64,000 nt of DNA from positions 62,001 through 126,000 of IMG/VR virus record IMGVR_UViG_3300008114_000012; one strand, written 5' to 3'. This DNA comes from a virus. Each line of letters opens with the position of its first letter. The first letter of the stretch is position 1. The notes below the pieces were generated by a model. That model had not been told where the DNA came from, searched no databases, and was given only the letters and a program-made list of their open reading frames with translations. Below are positions 48,501 to 54,623 of this stretch, one piece after another. The position numbers were made by a program, and so were the translations under genes.

Positions 48501-50583
48501 AACAAGAACGGCGACTCAAACACCAACAATAACAAGAACGGCGACTCAAACACCGACAATAACAAGAACGGCGACTCAAACACCGACAAGAACTGCGACA
48601 CCAACAAGAACACCAACTAGAACGGCAACAAATACTCCATCGATTACCCCAACCATAAGTATAACTCCAACAATAACCTCAAATTTACCATGTAAATGTT
48701 TTAATTTTTACAATACAAGTGATACGGTAAATGGTACTCTTATATACACTGCTTGTAATTTAACAGTTAGTTCTACAACGGTATCGGCTAATTCATTTGT
48801 ACAATTGTGTGTAAATTTAAGCGGATATAGTGGGTCATCACAAATAACATTTGTTAACCAAGTTGGTTCATGTGTAAATGGTTTTTGTCCTAACATATCT
48901 ATAAATTCTTGTGATTTGTTATCGGTTAAAAAAGAACCTTCTGGTCCGACTAATGGTCTTTGGCAGATTATGAGTATTAGAAACGAAAGTCTTTTGTATT
49001 TGCCGGTTTCTGGTAGAACTGTAGGAACCAACGCTTTAGCGAGAACGTCTAATAAAGTTTGGGTACTAGGATTTTTTACGGCATTAGGTGGTTCTAGAAT
49101 AAGGGAATACTCAATTACCCAAAATCCTTGGTCTGCGGTGGTGACTAATAACTATACATTACCGACAAATTTGCCGTCTGTTATCGACAATGGTATGGCG
49201 GCAATCGATGATGAGAATTTTATTGTTGGGTCCGGAACTGCATTGAATGTTATTGCAAAATTAAATGTTTCAGGTGGAATTTTATCATCTACTAAAATTA
49301 TAGATTTAATATCACCATTTACGGTTTTTGGTGACATGATTTATACTACAACCAATAAAGTCATAGTTGCGGTTAAAAATACAATTAATACTAACATATG
49401 GCAAATTCACCAATATGATGTTAATGGGACTTTTGAACTGGCGGTAGACGTTTCATCTATATCTTTATTTAATTCCGGAATAAATTTCGCGGTAGTTAAT
49501 AACCAATTATATTTATTACCACATAATCAAACATATAATAATTATTATTTAATTAATTTAAATAATCCTTACAATACCACAATTCAGTCGGCTCTTGGAG
49601 GTAGTGCCCCAAATGACGTTGCTCAAAATCCTGAATGTATTAATATTCAGTTTATCCCTTCTACACAGACACCAACACCAACAAGAACAAAAACTCCGAC
49701 ACCAACAAGAACTCCAACAAGAAGTGCAACACCAACAAGAACTCCAACAAGAAGTGCAACACCAACAAGAACACCAACAATAACCATGAGTCCGTCGATT
49801 ACACCAAGTCGAACAGTAACAATGACACCTTCATCTATTGGTATCTATACTCAACCATTGATGGTAAGTTTTTCTGGAACATCTACTGTAATATCAAGAT
49901 ACGATGTAACAACAAATACTATTACAACTTTAGATGTACAAAGTTCCGGTATTTTACCAAATCAAGATATTGCATGTACTCAAAATAAATTTTGGTTATC
50001 AAATCAGGGGTCTGGTAACATAATAAAAGAATATACTTATACCGCGTCACCTTTCAATTATGTGTTGAATAGAACTTTGAATATACCAGTTACATTGACT
50101 GATGGATTAACTGTAAGGACTGTGGGAGGTATTGAATATTTGATTGGATGTACAGGTAATACAACTATTGTTGAAATGGATATATCATCAACAACGGCCA
50201 TAGTTACCGATAAATTTGATTTACCTCTTAACAGAACCATAGGTGCTGATATGATGTATACTAATACTGGAAAATTAATAGTTGCCAACTATTCAGGTGG
50301 TAATACAACAGTCGGATTTATGACGCAGTATAACTATGAAACAAATACTTTAGAGATTGATAGGGCATTACCAACTACTTATGCTGCTGGCGGTCAAAAA
50401 GTTTATTTTGTATCTAATAATAATATCTATAGTACTAGTATCTCTGCTAGTCTTTCGGTTGTTTATCAATGGAATACAGATAGTAATATTAACAATCCAC
50501 TTCCATTACAATCCTTCGAGTTACCACTACTTCGTGGAAGCGCTCAACCACAAGAATTCATAAACATTAATTTCACCTCATAA
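39592..50583 (+). CDS. Giant fibre/adhesin with seven beta-propeller-like modules and Pro/Thr linkers
   Basis: This is a 3663-aa protein from the first in-frame ATG; coding clearly extends upstream (see 39374). Seven modules of about 230-260 aa lie at about residues 95-328, 581-806, 1655-1902, 2213-2450, 2651-2900, 3106-3355 and 3418-3663. They share IAHTSSKLW, (E/R)(E/W)(W/Y)DITLSPFTA, AINDTTLI and a GDxxxTxxGKxI motif. The short periodic strands suggest a beta-propeller. Between them sit small Cys modules (C-x-C-Y/F-x-F type, about 65 aa), two CCFPFE modules and a unique CCTSWTLYG domain near 1320. TP-rich linkers join them all. It lacks a signal peptide. It probably forms a very long flexible fibre for multivalent surface binding. 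Internal 24- and 30-bp repeats show ongoing expansion. Confidence 0.75.
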   Translation: MTMTPTPSTIFCVDCVESGYTYVFSCAPTPSITRTPSVTPTITYTPTQTSTKTPTQTPTTTQTPTITKTSTQTPTITKTSTPTRTLTPTGTNPPSVPECAVIFNSLQNVFFYDVDTDTTTQLIVPDTVGSATNDIAHTSSKLWMASASEIYEWDITLSPFTAVFNRVITLPSGIGPGLGAINNTTLIAVQSGGNPKQVVSVNITTNTAVFKTLFPMLINRGVAGDIILTTTNKVIITTNATAAPFGQFITQYNFLNGDPEVDIQLNPTITQPWGIFQDNGEIYIMDGNETNNVFHIDKNYPYTITLTGDTGYSVYGASQLPNCLDVNFIPQITPTPTQTPTQTPTTTQTPTVTVTETITNTPTNTPTPTKTPVSCDCFEITAVGNNAVIDYFKCGSEGVSVRKLIEPARPFKVCLENSGVTTLSGVTQISNFGPCIDGECASPTPTPTVTQTPTNTLTPTITPTNTLTPTITPTETQTPTITSTSTQTPTSTQTITPTLTQSPTPTVTLTNTVTPTITETPTSTATQTPTTTTTQTPTSTETPTTTQTPTSTQTPTTTQTPTTTQTPTNTMTVTPTPVCIDGCSVLYVDSESLIYSYDYNTETSTVIFDPKATVRDIANTSSRLFITIVNRIQRYSFSTCPVSVTLIDEITRLFLGDGLFAINDTTLIITSTQAIGQENVQELNYITNTVTPKFSLPTGYSVRGDFILTTGGKFIVSMFQGLSNYILQYDYSTGEQEVLFQVSQIIAGFFEFGGNIYAVDTSGIVYQAILDSPWGLVSTTLDPLTFTGVIKGTSQELSCLPTNFNIVTPTPTPTQTPTPTVTVTETPTMTVTETPTQTETPTQTPTNTETPTQTSTPTPTPTLDCFCYTFVNTSLLDKQNVSGKDCNNINFEYSLQISGSEGDTVSLCASSSLVLDPFIAVFNNGVCEGFCGTSTPTPTPTETPTPTITDTPTQTPTITETNTQTPTQTPTNTVTETSTSTPTPTQTETPTNTVTSTPTNTVTSTPTITSTSTQTPTVTSTPTPSITEYKPAIRTFSGCCFPFEIFKLYEIPGLTANTITEGTVYYIESGVFSGCATNIAETFTQNNYLFVNISAQTSCSGCSASYPCPSSTPTPTVTSTPTVTPTITSTPTITSTPTQTETPTQTETPTQTQTSTVTSTPTESPTSTQTQTQTQTQTVTPTKTSTPTRTPIECVCYSITNIGEFFGSYNGILCNGGPSGGIPIGPGVTFTACYAKGSLQTVGGTLTFLENGSCENSILCPTRTPTPTRTGTPTPTPTTTETPTNTVTPTTTTTETPTSTSTQTPSVTNTITSTPTQTLCCTSWTLYGGLGQLLDNGFVIKPPLRVGDDFALIPTNVGSPGTLVGQVLELISVSPPLSPQYFTILTATFNPINSAYLLTFTPTLTINLGSTFQSIIYNIYQSGGTQFNVYNCGGSLTTLNLNNNEILVIPCSYDVQVISGFGYAESDPSCVCVTQTPTPTLTPTVTSTITQTPTNTVTVTQYTCNCYFINVPDIRDGVNLVFLDCLGSLISIAPNNFGNYCVREIIDYGSGTAELVGLCIDGNCPTPTPTPTQTETPTPTETPTQTITQTPTVTQTSTPTVTQTSTPTVTITESATQTQTPTPTETPTNTLTPTVTITESVTPTRTLTPTKTQAPCLSSCDVLLLDNVGRVYIYNSVTNSPLYLGIDGPDGSFDIAHTNNKIWLNRGTSLYEYDIILCPFSATFSREISGSTAFSAGLFAINDTTLIANNGATPSSILEIDVSTNPYTVTTKFSLLPGRRVSGDYVLTNSGKLIVSNFSGTNPNAPTGVYITQYNYITSATPPVDNNVDILISPTIVFPYGLYQYGGGFYILSANGTQYTLDLNPPYTLTAAPTVPLPPNTINAAYFGASQSNGCFDNNIVPVSPTPTSTPTPTPTPTATITQTPTITQTSTPTPTITSTVTQTPTQTQTPTSTITVTPTQTSTVTSTPTVTSTPTPTITEYKPAIRTFSGCCFPFETFKIFEIPGLTANSITEGTVYYIESVGFSGCATNIAETFTQNNYLFVNLSAQTSCSGCSTNYPCPSSTPTPTVTSTPTLTPTQTQTPTQTQTPTETSTQTPTETSTQTPTQTQTSTQTPTNTQTSTNTPTTTVTPTLTRTPDTCNCYTFFNISTSQSLTVDFIDCTGLQNQITINYGNSAQVCVKNNIFSGTPSGALVSFLNGDCTNGCPTTTIQACNPFVVNGTNRIIYTYDPITNTQIPLPINTESVSIYDIATNDNYLWIYGNFATLGNGIKEYFITTSPFTSSLNRFISGSTLYQSTRNGLAVLNNTTLITASGTAGNVIVSLNISSNTWVATPLFTLPTNRVLRGDLTYTNTGNIIALTYNNVAGTGSFLTQFDLFGNQELEFQIGNSVEGFGLFMYNSQIFTVASSSASPAVVRRDLNFPYTSLTVNNMTITNVGFAQPLSCLNVNFIGVTRTPTQTPTPTPTPTTTKTNTPTSTQTQTQTPTRTSTPTNTQTPTITSTSTITPTVTRTATITPTVTRTSTITPTVTRTSTITPTITQTATQTNTPTVTQTATVTQTATQTPTPTETSNLFACTCYNFFNTSNNQPGTVTYYNCDGVFSSVTVSATSYVQLCVSGNSTNPLYTATTQITAIDELGDCTVSCPTINLDSCISFLAGGPGNIIQSYDFQTNTTTFLPIPNRPWSMLGIANTSNKLWVHGTYLGFTSGGIREWDITFSPFSATYNGRTINIQSNTILPNSNACGLVAIDNFNLLSVSGATAGSQSVVNVDISDTITNNAVFTKLFDLPSNRRILTDLVFTQTGKIIIMTQTTTPVKIFITQYDILGNIEVDVPLFTSGIDANSGWSILINSNNLYIVRATTPGEIYQVNLTSPYSATLLSESLPVTVTDQSQSPECITVEFIPVTKTPTPTPTKTPTPTVTMTITPTSGATETRTPTPTTTQTSTPTITSTITPTITATPTRTATQTPTITRTATQTPTITRTATQTPTITRTATQTPTRTATPTRTPTRTATNTPSITPTISITPTITSNLPCKCFNFYNTSDTVNGTLIYTACNLTVSSTTVSANSFVQLCVNLSGYSGSSQITFVNQVGSCVNGFCPNISINSCDLLSVKKEPSGPTNGLWQIMSIRNESLLYLPVSGRTVGTNALARTSNKVWVLGFFTALGGSRIREYSITQNPWSAVVTNNYTLPTNLPSVIDNGMAAIDDENFIVGSGTALNVIAKLNVSGGILSSTKIIDLISPFTVFGDMIYTTTNKVIVAVKNTINTNIWQIHQYDVNGTFELAVDVSSISLFNSGINFAVVNNQLYLLPHNQTYNNYYLINLNNPYNTTIQSALGGSAPNDVAQNPECINIQFIPSTQTPTPTRTKTPTPTRTPTRSATPTRTPTRSATPTRTPTITMSPSITPSRTVTMTPSSIGIYTQPLMVSFSGTSTVISRYDVTTNTITTLDVQSSGILPNQDIACTQNKFWLSNQGSGNIIKEYTYTASPFNYVLNRTLNIPVTLTDGLTVRTVGGIEYLIGCTGNTTIVEMDISSTTAIVTDKFDLPLNRTIGADMMYTNTGKLIVANYSGGNTTVGFMTQYNYETNTLEIDRALPTTYAAGGQKVYFVSNNNIYSTSISASLSVVYQWNTDSNINNPLPLQSFELPLLRGSAQPQEFININFTS
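40951..41010 (+). repeat. 30-bp tandem duplication in linker
   Basis: A 30-bp unit encoding TNTLTPTITP occurs twice, perfectly, at 40951-40980 and 40981-41010. The surrounding linker uses many different Thr and Pro codons, so this pair is a recent duplication. Confidence 0.9.
44368..44415 (+). repeat. 24-bp tandem duplication in linker
   Basis: Two perfect copies of a 24-bp unit (44368-44391 and 44392-44415) encode VTQTSTPT twice; a third partial copy follows. Confidence 0.88.
45861..45908 (+). repeat. 24-bp tandem duplication in linker
   Basis: Two perfect copies of AACTGAGACATCCACTCAAA plus CACC (45861-45884, 45885-45908) encode TETSTQTP units. Just upstream an 18-bp CCAACGCAAACCCAAACA unit is also doubled. 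Confidence 0.88.
47101..47220 (+). repeat. 30-bp tandem repeat array in linker
   Basis: Four 30-bp units (47101, 47131, 47161, 47191) encode TITPTVTRTA/S; the first three are nearly identical and the fourth is diverged. A more distant copy precedes at 47071. Confidence 0.9.
48481..48600 (+). repeat. 30-bp tandem repeat array in linker
   Basis: Units at 48481 and 48511 are identical, 48541 differs by one base, and 48571 is diverged at its end. The encoded unit is ATQTPTITRT. This is the cleanest array in the window. There are no spacers, so it is not a CRISPR. Confidence 0.92.
49701..49770 (+). repeat. 30-bp tandem repeat in last linker
   Basis: Two perfect 30-bp copies (49701-49730, 49731-49760) and ten bases of a third encode TPTRTPTRSA units just before the final propeller-like module. 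Confidence 0.9.
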
Positions 50584-50597
50584 ACCAAACCTAAAAC

Positions 50598-50605
50598 TAT
50601 TTATA
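50598..50605 (+). promoter_or_regulatory. TATTTATA motif before small fibre gene
   Basis: A perfect TATTTATA lies in the 38-bp gap after the giant gene, 16 bases upstream of the ATG at 50622, followed by an A-rich leader. Confidence 0.4.
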
Positions 50606-50621
50606 AATAAAATAAATCACA

Positions 50622-50951
50622 ATGTCATTTTCAGCATTAACATGTATGACTGTAACCGGAGCTTCTTTATCTCCGAACGCAACTATTCAGATTTTTTCTG
50701 ATTATGATAATTTTTCAGTACCGTTTGATTCGGTTCCTCTGTCAGCAATAACAGGAAACCAATGTCCTTTTACTCTTACAGGAATACCGGATTTTACGAC
50801 AGTGATTTTATTAAGAGACCCGGCAACTGCTTGTTGTTTATACGTAACAATTATTTGTTGTGACTATAAACAATTCCAGCATGGACTATGTTTTGAATTT
50901 CAAGATTATCAACCATACTATTTCCAAGACCAATTCCAAGGTGGAGGATAA
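50622..50951 (+). CDS. Small Cys-rich structural protein
   Basis: This is a 109-aa protein with beta-strand-like alternation and cysteine pairs (ATACCLYVTIICCDYKQF). It ends in an aromatic/Gln-rich tail (DYQPYYFQDQFQGGG). Its layout, a hydrophobic strand core with GNQCPFTLTGIPDFTTVILL, resembles the free-standing Ig-like gene at 32361, without clear identity. It lies between the giant fibre gene and two fibre-tip-like genes and may be a fibre cap or connector. No signal peptide is present. Function unknown. Confidence 0.6.
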   Translation: MSFSALTCMTVTGASLSPNATIQIFSDYDNFSVPFDSVPLSAITGNQCPFTLTGIPDFTTVILLRDPATACCLYVTIICCDYKQFQHGLCFEFQDYQPYYFQDQFQGGG

Positions 50952-50969
50952 AATTATAATGTAAATAAC

Positions 50970-52022
50970 ATGTTTTTAACTGACAGACAACAAGCGGTAA
51001 GTGTTCTACCAACTGACTTAATACATATTGTAAAAACAGGTGATACCTCACAAGGAAACCCTGCTGGTTCATCATATAAAGCCGAAATTAATCAAATATT
51101 TGAGCTTACCGCAGGATGTTGTTTAAGCTCCGCAACTTTTAATCAAGGAACAATTACTTTTAATAACGCTTCAGGAGGTACCGCATTTACCGTAACAGGA
51201 TTGTCATTTACTGGAGGTTCAGGTAATTGTATTAATAATTTGTATGTTAATAATATATGGCCATGTTCTGTTAATATTAATGTGCAACCGCAGAGCCAAG
51301 GAAAAGTTTTCTTTGGGGCTTTAAGTGGGGCCAGCGGATTCACAGTTGATTTAGTTACCGATACCACACCGGCTACAAGGTTAGGATTAAATACAAATAC
51401 CCCTGAATATACATTAGACTTTTATAGTTTTGATAGACGAAGTAGATTATTTTATGATGATAGTAATGCGACAACTCCATCTTTACATAGTTTGACATAT
51501 TCAGGAGATTCATCATTATCAATCCAATATGGGGCATTCTCACAAGGAAGTTGGGGTATTGCTCTTACCGCAAGAGGTTTTAATAATCCAGACTATGACT
51601 TTATAGGGGCTCAAGGAGAAACCGCATTGTTTTCATCAACCTATGCTAATGGAATAAACATTATAAGTCAAGTAACCCCTGATGAAACAGTAAGAGCCAC
51701 AGAAGATTATATAAGATTTTATGCCGGTATCAGCCCTGTGGATGCAAATTACCAACCACACGTACATATTCAAGGAAGTGGGGCGACTAGAGGATATATG
51801 GGTATAGGTCAAGGGAATACGAGTCCAACTTCATTGGTCGACATAAGCGGAACGACCGGTTATGACCAATTAAGATTAAGAACGACCTACATACCAACAA
51901 GCGCTTCTGACCCTAATGGTAATGTTGGTGATATTTGTTGGGGTCTTGATGGTGCGACACCTTACATTTATTTGAAAACCAATACTGGTTGGGTAAGAGG
52001 ATTTTTAGGTTCATTCTTCTAA
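50970..52022 (+). CDS. Tail fibre protein, fibre-tip type (paralogue of the next gene)
   Basis: This is a 350-aa protein. The N-terminal 45 residues (LPTDLIHIVKTGDTSQGNPA, then SSYKAEINQIFEL) are a conserved attachment segment shared with the following gene. A Cys-containing beta region (AGCCLSSATF, GGSGNCINNLYVNN, NIWPCSVNINVQP) follows. The C-terminal part contains PHVHIQGSGATRGYMGIGQG, then NTSPTSLVDISGTTGYDQLR and GDICWGLDGATPYIYLKT. That is the usual layout of phage and bacterial fibre ends that precede or replace a chaperone domain. No endosialidase-type peptidase S74 domain is visible. It is probably a receptor-contact fibre subunit. Confidence 0.75.
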   Translation: MFLTDRQQAVSVLPTDLIHIVKTGDTSQGNPAGSSYKAEINQIFELTAGCCLSSATFNQGTITFNNASGGTAFTVTGLSFTGGSGNCINNLYVNNIWPCSVNINVQPQSQGKVFFGALSGASGFTVDLVTDTTPATRLGLNTNTPEYTLDFYSFDRRSRLFYDDSNATTPSLHSLTYSGDSSLSIQYGAFSQGSWGIALTARGFNNPDYDFIGAQGETALFSSTYANGINIISQVTPDETVRATEDYIRFYAGISPVDANYQPHVHIQGSGATRGYMGIGQGNTSPTSLVDISGTTGYDQLRLRTTYIPTSASDPNGNVGDICWGLDGATPYIYLKTNTGWVRGFLGSFF

Positions 52023-52034
52023 TTTAATAAAATT

Positions 52035-53156
52035 ATGGCAATACTAACAGAACAAATAAAGGCTAATACGGTTGAGTTAAATGATATAGTTCATATCGCA
52101 AGAGATGACCAATTCCAAAGTGAAAACGGCTCATCTTATAAAGTAACTATTGCTCAACTTATAGATGCAGAGGCATGTTGTTTGACTGGCGGAGAATATG
52201 TTCCATCGGCCAATACTATAAATTTATTTGGTCAGTCAGGTTCACTGTCATTACAAATACAAAACGTAAGTATTTTTAGCGGAGGGTCTAATAGTTGCAT
52301 AACTAATTTATATCTTAATAACGTACATCCATGTGTCGAAAATATCAATATACAACCGATTGCAATAAACAATGCACGAACTTATTTTGGTAGACTTTCC
52401 GGAATTTCGGGATTTACTGTATTCCACACAACCCAAGCTAACAACAACGAAAACGGAGGTATTTTATTTAACTGTACAAAACTAATTCTAAATACTAATA
52501 CAATTGACACCCCGGTTAGTTTTAGTTTTTTGAGCAAAAATAGAAGGTCTGGTTGGTATTTTTATGATAATTTCTCACAAGGTACTTTTAAAGATGTTCA
52601 GGAGCCATTAATGAATAGCCCCAACAATAGTAACTCAACTGCAATGGCCGTAATAACACCTGGTTTGGATAGTAGTAATAAAGTTGGTGCGGTCATGGGA
52701 ATTGTAGGTCAGTTTGACAATACTTTGGGATATTATGGAGAGGCCTCAGATTCTTTTTTATCGACAACAACACACTCTAATGGTTTGAATATAATATCAA
52801 CAGCGTTAGATGGTACAGGATTTATAAGATTTTATTTGGGATGTGATTATAATTCCTGTGCCGGACCCCAAGAAGATTACCCAACTCCGCATATTCATAT
52901 AGATGGTAATCCGGGTACTAAAGGTTTTATAGGTTTTGGGCTTAAAAATTTATCACCAACTTCATTAGTTGACATTAACGGTGTAAATGCTAATAGACAA
53001 ACTTCTGGATTTCGTAACTTACGATTGAGAACATCTTATACCCCACCAACTTTTGAAATTAATATACCTGTTGGAACTGTGTGTTGGGATAGTGAAGGAA
53101 TTTATATAAAAATTAGTCTTGCGGTTTGGAGAAGATTCGCAATGGCTCCTTGGTAA
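52035..53156 (+). CDS. Tail fibre protein, fibre-tip type (paralogue of the preceding gene)
   Basis: This 373-aa protein is paralogous over its length to the 350-aa protein just upstream. Shared landmarks are ELNDIVHIARDDQFQSENGS then SYKVTIAQLI, GGSNSCITNLYLNNVHPC, FGRLSGISGFTVFHT, THSNGLNIIS, TPHIHIDGNPGTKGFIGFGL, SPTSLVDINGVN and GTVCWDSEGIYIKI. Divergence is greatest in the middle, where contact with receptors would be expected. A tandem pair of this type may give two alternative or hetero-oligomeric fibre tips. It is the last gene of the structural block. Confidence 0.75.
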   Translation: MAILTEQIKANTVELNDIVHIARDDQFQSENGSSYKVTIAQLIDAEACCLTGGEYVPSANTINLFGQSGSLSLQIQNVSIFSGGSNSCITNLYLNNVHPCVENINIQPIAINNARTYFGRLSGISGFTVFHTTQANNNENGGILFNCTKLILNTNTIDTPVSFSFLSKNRRSGWYFYDNFSQGTFKDVQEPLMNSPNNSNSTAMAVITPGLDSSNKVGAVMGIVGQFDNTLGYYGEASDSFLSTTTHSNGLNIISTALDGTGFIRFYLGCDYNSCAGPQEDYPTPHIHIDGNPGTKGFIGFGLKNLSPTSLVDINGVNANRQTSGFRNLRLRTSYTPPTFEINIPVGTVCWDSEGIYIKISLAVWRRFAMAPW

Positions 53157-53158
53157 TA

Positions 53159-53191
53159 TTTGATTATGAAGTTTTTTTCACCTAACTTTTG
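53159..53191 (+). promoter_or_regulatory. Candidate Bacteroidota-type promoter before the replication block
   Basis: TTTG at 53159-53162, 20 bp of spacer, then TAACTTTT at 53183-53190 (TAnnTTTG with the last base changed, and a G next). It precedes the zinc-ribbon gene at 53203 and marks the switch from structural to replication genes. The -7 box also forms the left arm of an AACTTTT/AAAAGTT inverted repeat ending at the ATG. Confidence 0.35.
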
Positions 53192-53202
53192 AAAAAAAAG
53201 TT

Positions 53203-53418
53203 ATGGAAGATTTATCACCAAAAATTGATTTGAAAGGACAACCCACCGAAGTTTGTGAAAGCTGTAGTAATGAATATTTTAAGGAAGTGGTTCTAATCAA
53301 AAGAGTATCAAAACTATACACAGGTAGTTCTGAAGACACTCTTGTTCCTTTTCCCACCTATATGTGTGGTAAATGTGGTCACGTAAATAAAGACTTCGCA
53401 TTGTTTGAAAAAGATTAA
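53203..53418 (+). CDS. Small zinc-ribbon protein
   Basis: This 71-aa protein has two CxxC pairs, CESCSNEYF near residue 18 and MCGKCGHVN near 56. It is a typical zinc ribbon able to bind nucleic acid or protein. It directly precedes the sbcD-like gene, whose ATG follows its stop by one base. Such small ribbons lie next to replication or late-transcription genes in T4-like phages, but I cannot assign one. The leader contains an AT-rich inverted repeat reaching the start codon, which may control translation. Confidence 0.7.
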   Translation: MEDLSPKIDLKGQPTEVCESCSNEYFKEVVLIKRVSKLYTGSSEDTLVPFPTYMCGKCGHVNKDFALFEKD

Positions 53419-53419
53419 C

Positions 53420-54199
53420 ATGATTAAAAAACTAATTCACTTCAGTGACCTACACGTTAGGTTATTCAAAGACCACGACCTGTATCGTAAGATAATGGTT
53501 GATGCGTTTGAGCAATGGGAACAAATCGCTCCTGACCGAATTGTTTTCACTGGTGACCTTGTACATTCTAAAAATCAAATGACACCAGAGCTCGTTGAGT
53601 TTGTTGCTTGGGTGCTGACAGAGTGTTCAAAGATTGCTAAAACAATATTGATACCCGGCAACCACGATTTCCTTGAAAACAATATGGAAAGATTGGATGC
53701 TTTGACACCTGTGGTTGATTCACTTCGTAATGATAATATTATTTATTACAAGAACAGAGGTGTTTATAAAGATGAAAATATTGATTGGTGTGTTTACTCA
53801 CTTATGGACCACAACATACCACCAGACATTGAAAAATCGGATAGGGTAAAGATTGGTTTGTTTCATGGACCGGTACAAGGACTTACTACCAATTTGGGAT
53901 TTAAGTTTGAGGACGGGTTTGAGGCATCTAAATTTGAGGGTTGTGACCTTGTTTTGTGTGGAGACATACATAAGCGTCAGATATTCGATATACCTGGTAA
54001 TAAGAAGGCGTACATGATTGGCTCAACCATTTGTCAGAACTATGGTGAAACAATTACTAAACACGGGTATGGTATTTATGACGTTGAAAAAGATGAATAT
54101 CTCACCGTAGATTTGGTTAATCCAAGACCATTTTTATCATTTAGAATTAACTCATTTGAAGAATTAGAACATGGAACAGAAAAGCTCGTTAATTATTGA
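53420..54199 (+). CDS. SbcD/Mre11-like nuclease subunit (T4 gp47-like)
   Basis: This is a 259-aa calcineurin-like metallophosphoesterase. It partners SbcC (55180) to process DNA ends in recombination-dependent replication and host DNA breakdown. The start is ATG 53420; a TTG upstream would overlap the previous gene without support. Metal-binding motifs appear in order: HFSDLHVRLF (D-x-H), VFTGDLVHSK (GD), LIPGNHDFLEN (GNHD), KIGLFHGPVQG (H) and LVLCGDIHKRQIF (GDxH). The C-terminal DNA-binding and partner-binding part is short, as in phage gp47 proteins. The next gene overlaps its end by 29 bases. Confidence 0.92.
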   Translation: MIKKLIHFSDLHVRLFKDHDLYRKIMVDAFEQWEQIAPDRIVFTGDLVHSKNQMTPELVEFVAWVLTECSKIAKTILIPGNHDFLENNMERLDALTPVVDSLRNDNIIYYKNRGVYKDENIDWCVYSLMDHNIPPDIEKSDRVKIGLFHGPVQGLTTNLGFKFEDGFEASKFEGCDLVLCGDIHKRQIFDIPGNKKAYMIGSTICQNYGETITKHGYGIYDVEKDEYLTVDLVNPRPFLSFRINSFEELEHGTEKLVNY

Positions 54200-54623
54200 G
54201 TTAAGTAATCAAGACCATAATGATTTGATGTCATTCTGTAAATTGAATGACATTGAAATGGTCGATGATTTTGCTAAACTTTGTTTTCGTAAAGGTTATT
54301 ATATAGAGAAGTACGGGTTATTGAATCAAGGACAACTACCTGATATTATCGAGAGAGAACTTGAGAAGAAGGTTATTGTTGAGGATAGTTCTAAAATTGA
54401 AGAACTACAGAATGAGATTTACGTGCTCAAGGGAAAACTTGAAAATCAAAAAGAAGTTGAATGTGGGAAACTTCAACAATCACTCATGGAATTGAATCGA
54501 CAAATTGGTGACAAAAACAAAGAAATAGAAAATTTAAACAAAAAGATAGACGAGCTTGAGAATCTCACAAAAACTTCTTATGCTTTTTATCTAAAAAATT
54601 CAAATATAAAAGAAAGATTATGA
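54171..54623 (+). CDS. Coiled-coil protein between sbcD and sbcC
   Basis: This is a 150-aa protein. The first 65 residues are a small helical fold (SSLIIELSNQDHNDLMSFCK) and the rest (about 75-140) is a charged coiled coil (SSKIEELQNEIYVLKGKLEN). It starts inside sbcD (29-bp overlap) and its end overlaps the following membrane gene by four bases (ATGA type). It may be an accessory to the SbcCD complex, but this is only positional inference. No membrane segment or known domain. Confidence 0.6.
   Translation: MEQKSSLIIELSNQDHNDLMSFCKLNDIEMVDDFAKLCFRKGYYIEKYGLLNQGQLPDIIERELEKKVIVEDSSKIEELQNEIYVLKGKLENQKEVECGKLQQSLMELNRQIGDKNKEIENLNKKIDELENLTKTSYAFYLKNSNIKERL

Noticed and set aside
48481-48600. 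Possible CRISPR-like array of 30-bp repeats
   Set aside because: Units are directly adjacent with no spacers and encode an in-frame Thr/Pro linker.
32578-50583. Idea that this is a bacterial gliding or T9SS adhesin locus rather than phage
   Set aside because: None of the proteins has a signal peptide or a recognisable T9SS C-terminal sorting domain, and baseplate, primase, SbcCD and lysis genes flank the cluster.
53405-53407. TTG start for the SbcD-like gene
   Set aside because: It overlaps the upstream gene; ATG 53420 directly precedes the conserved KLIHFSDLH motif and follows the stop by one base.
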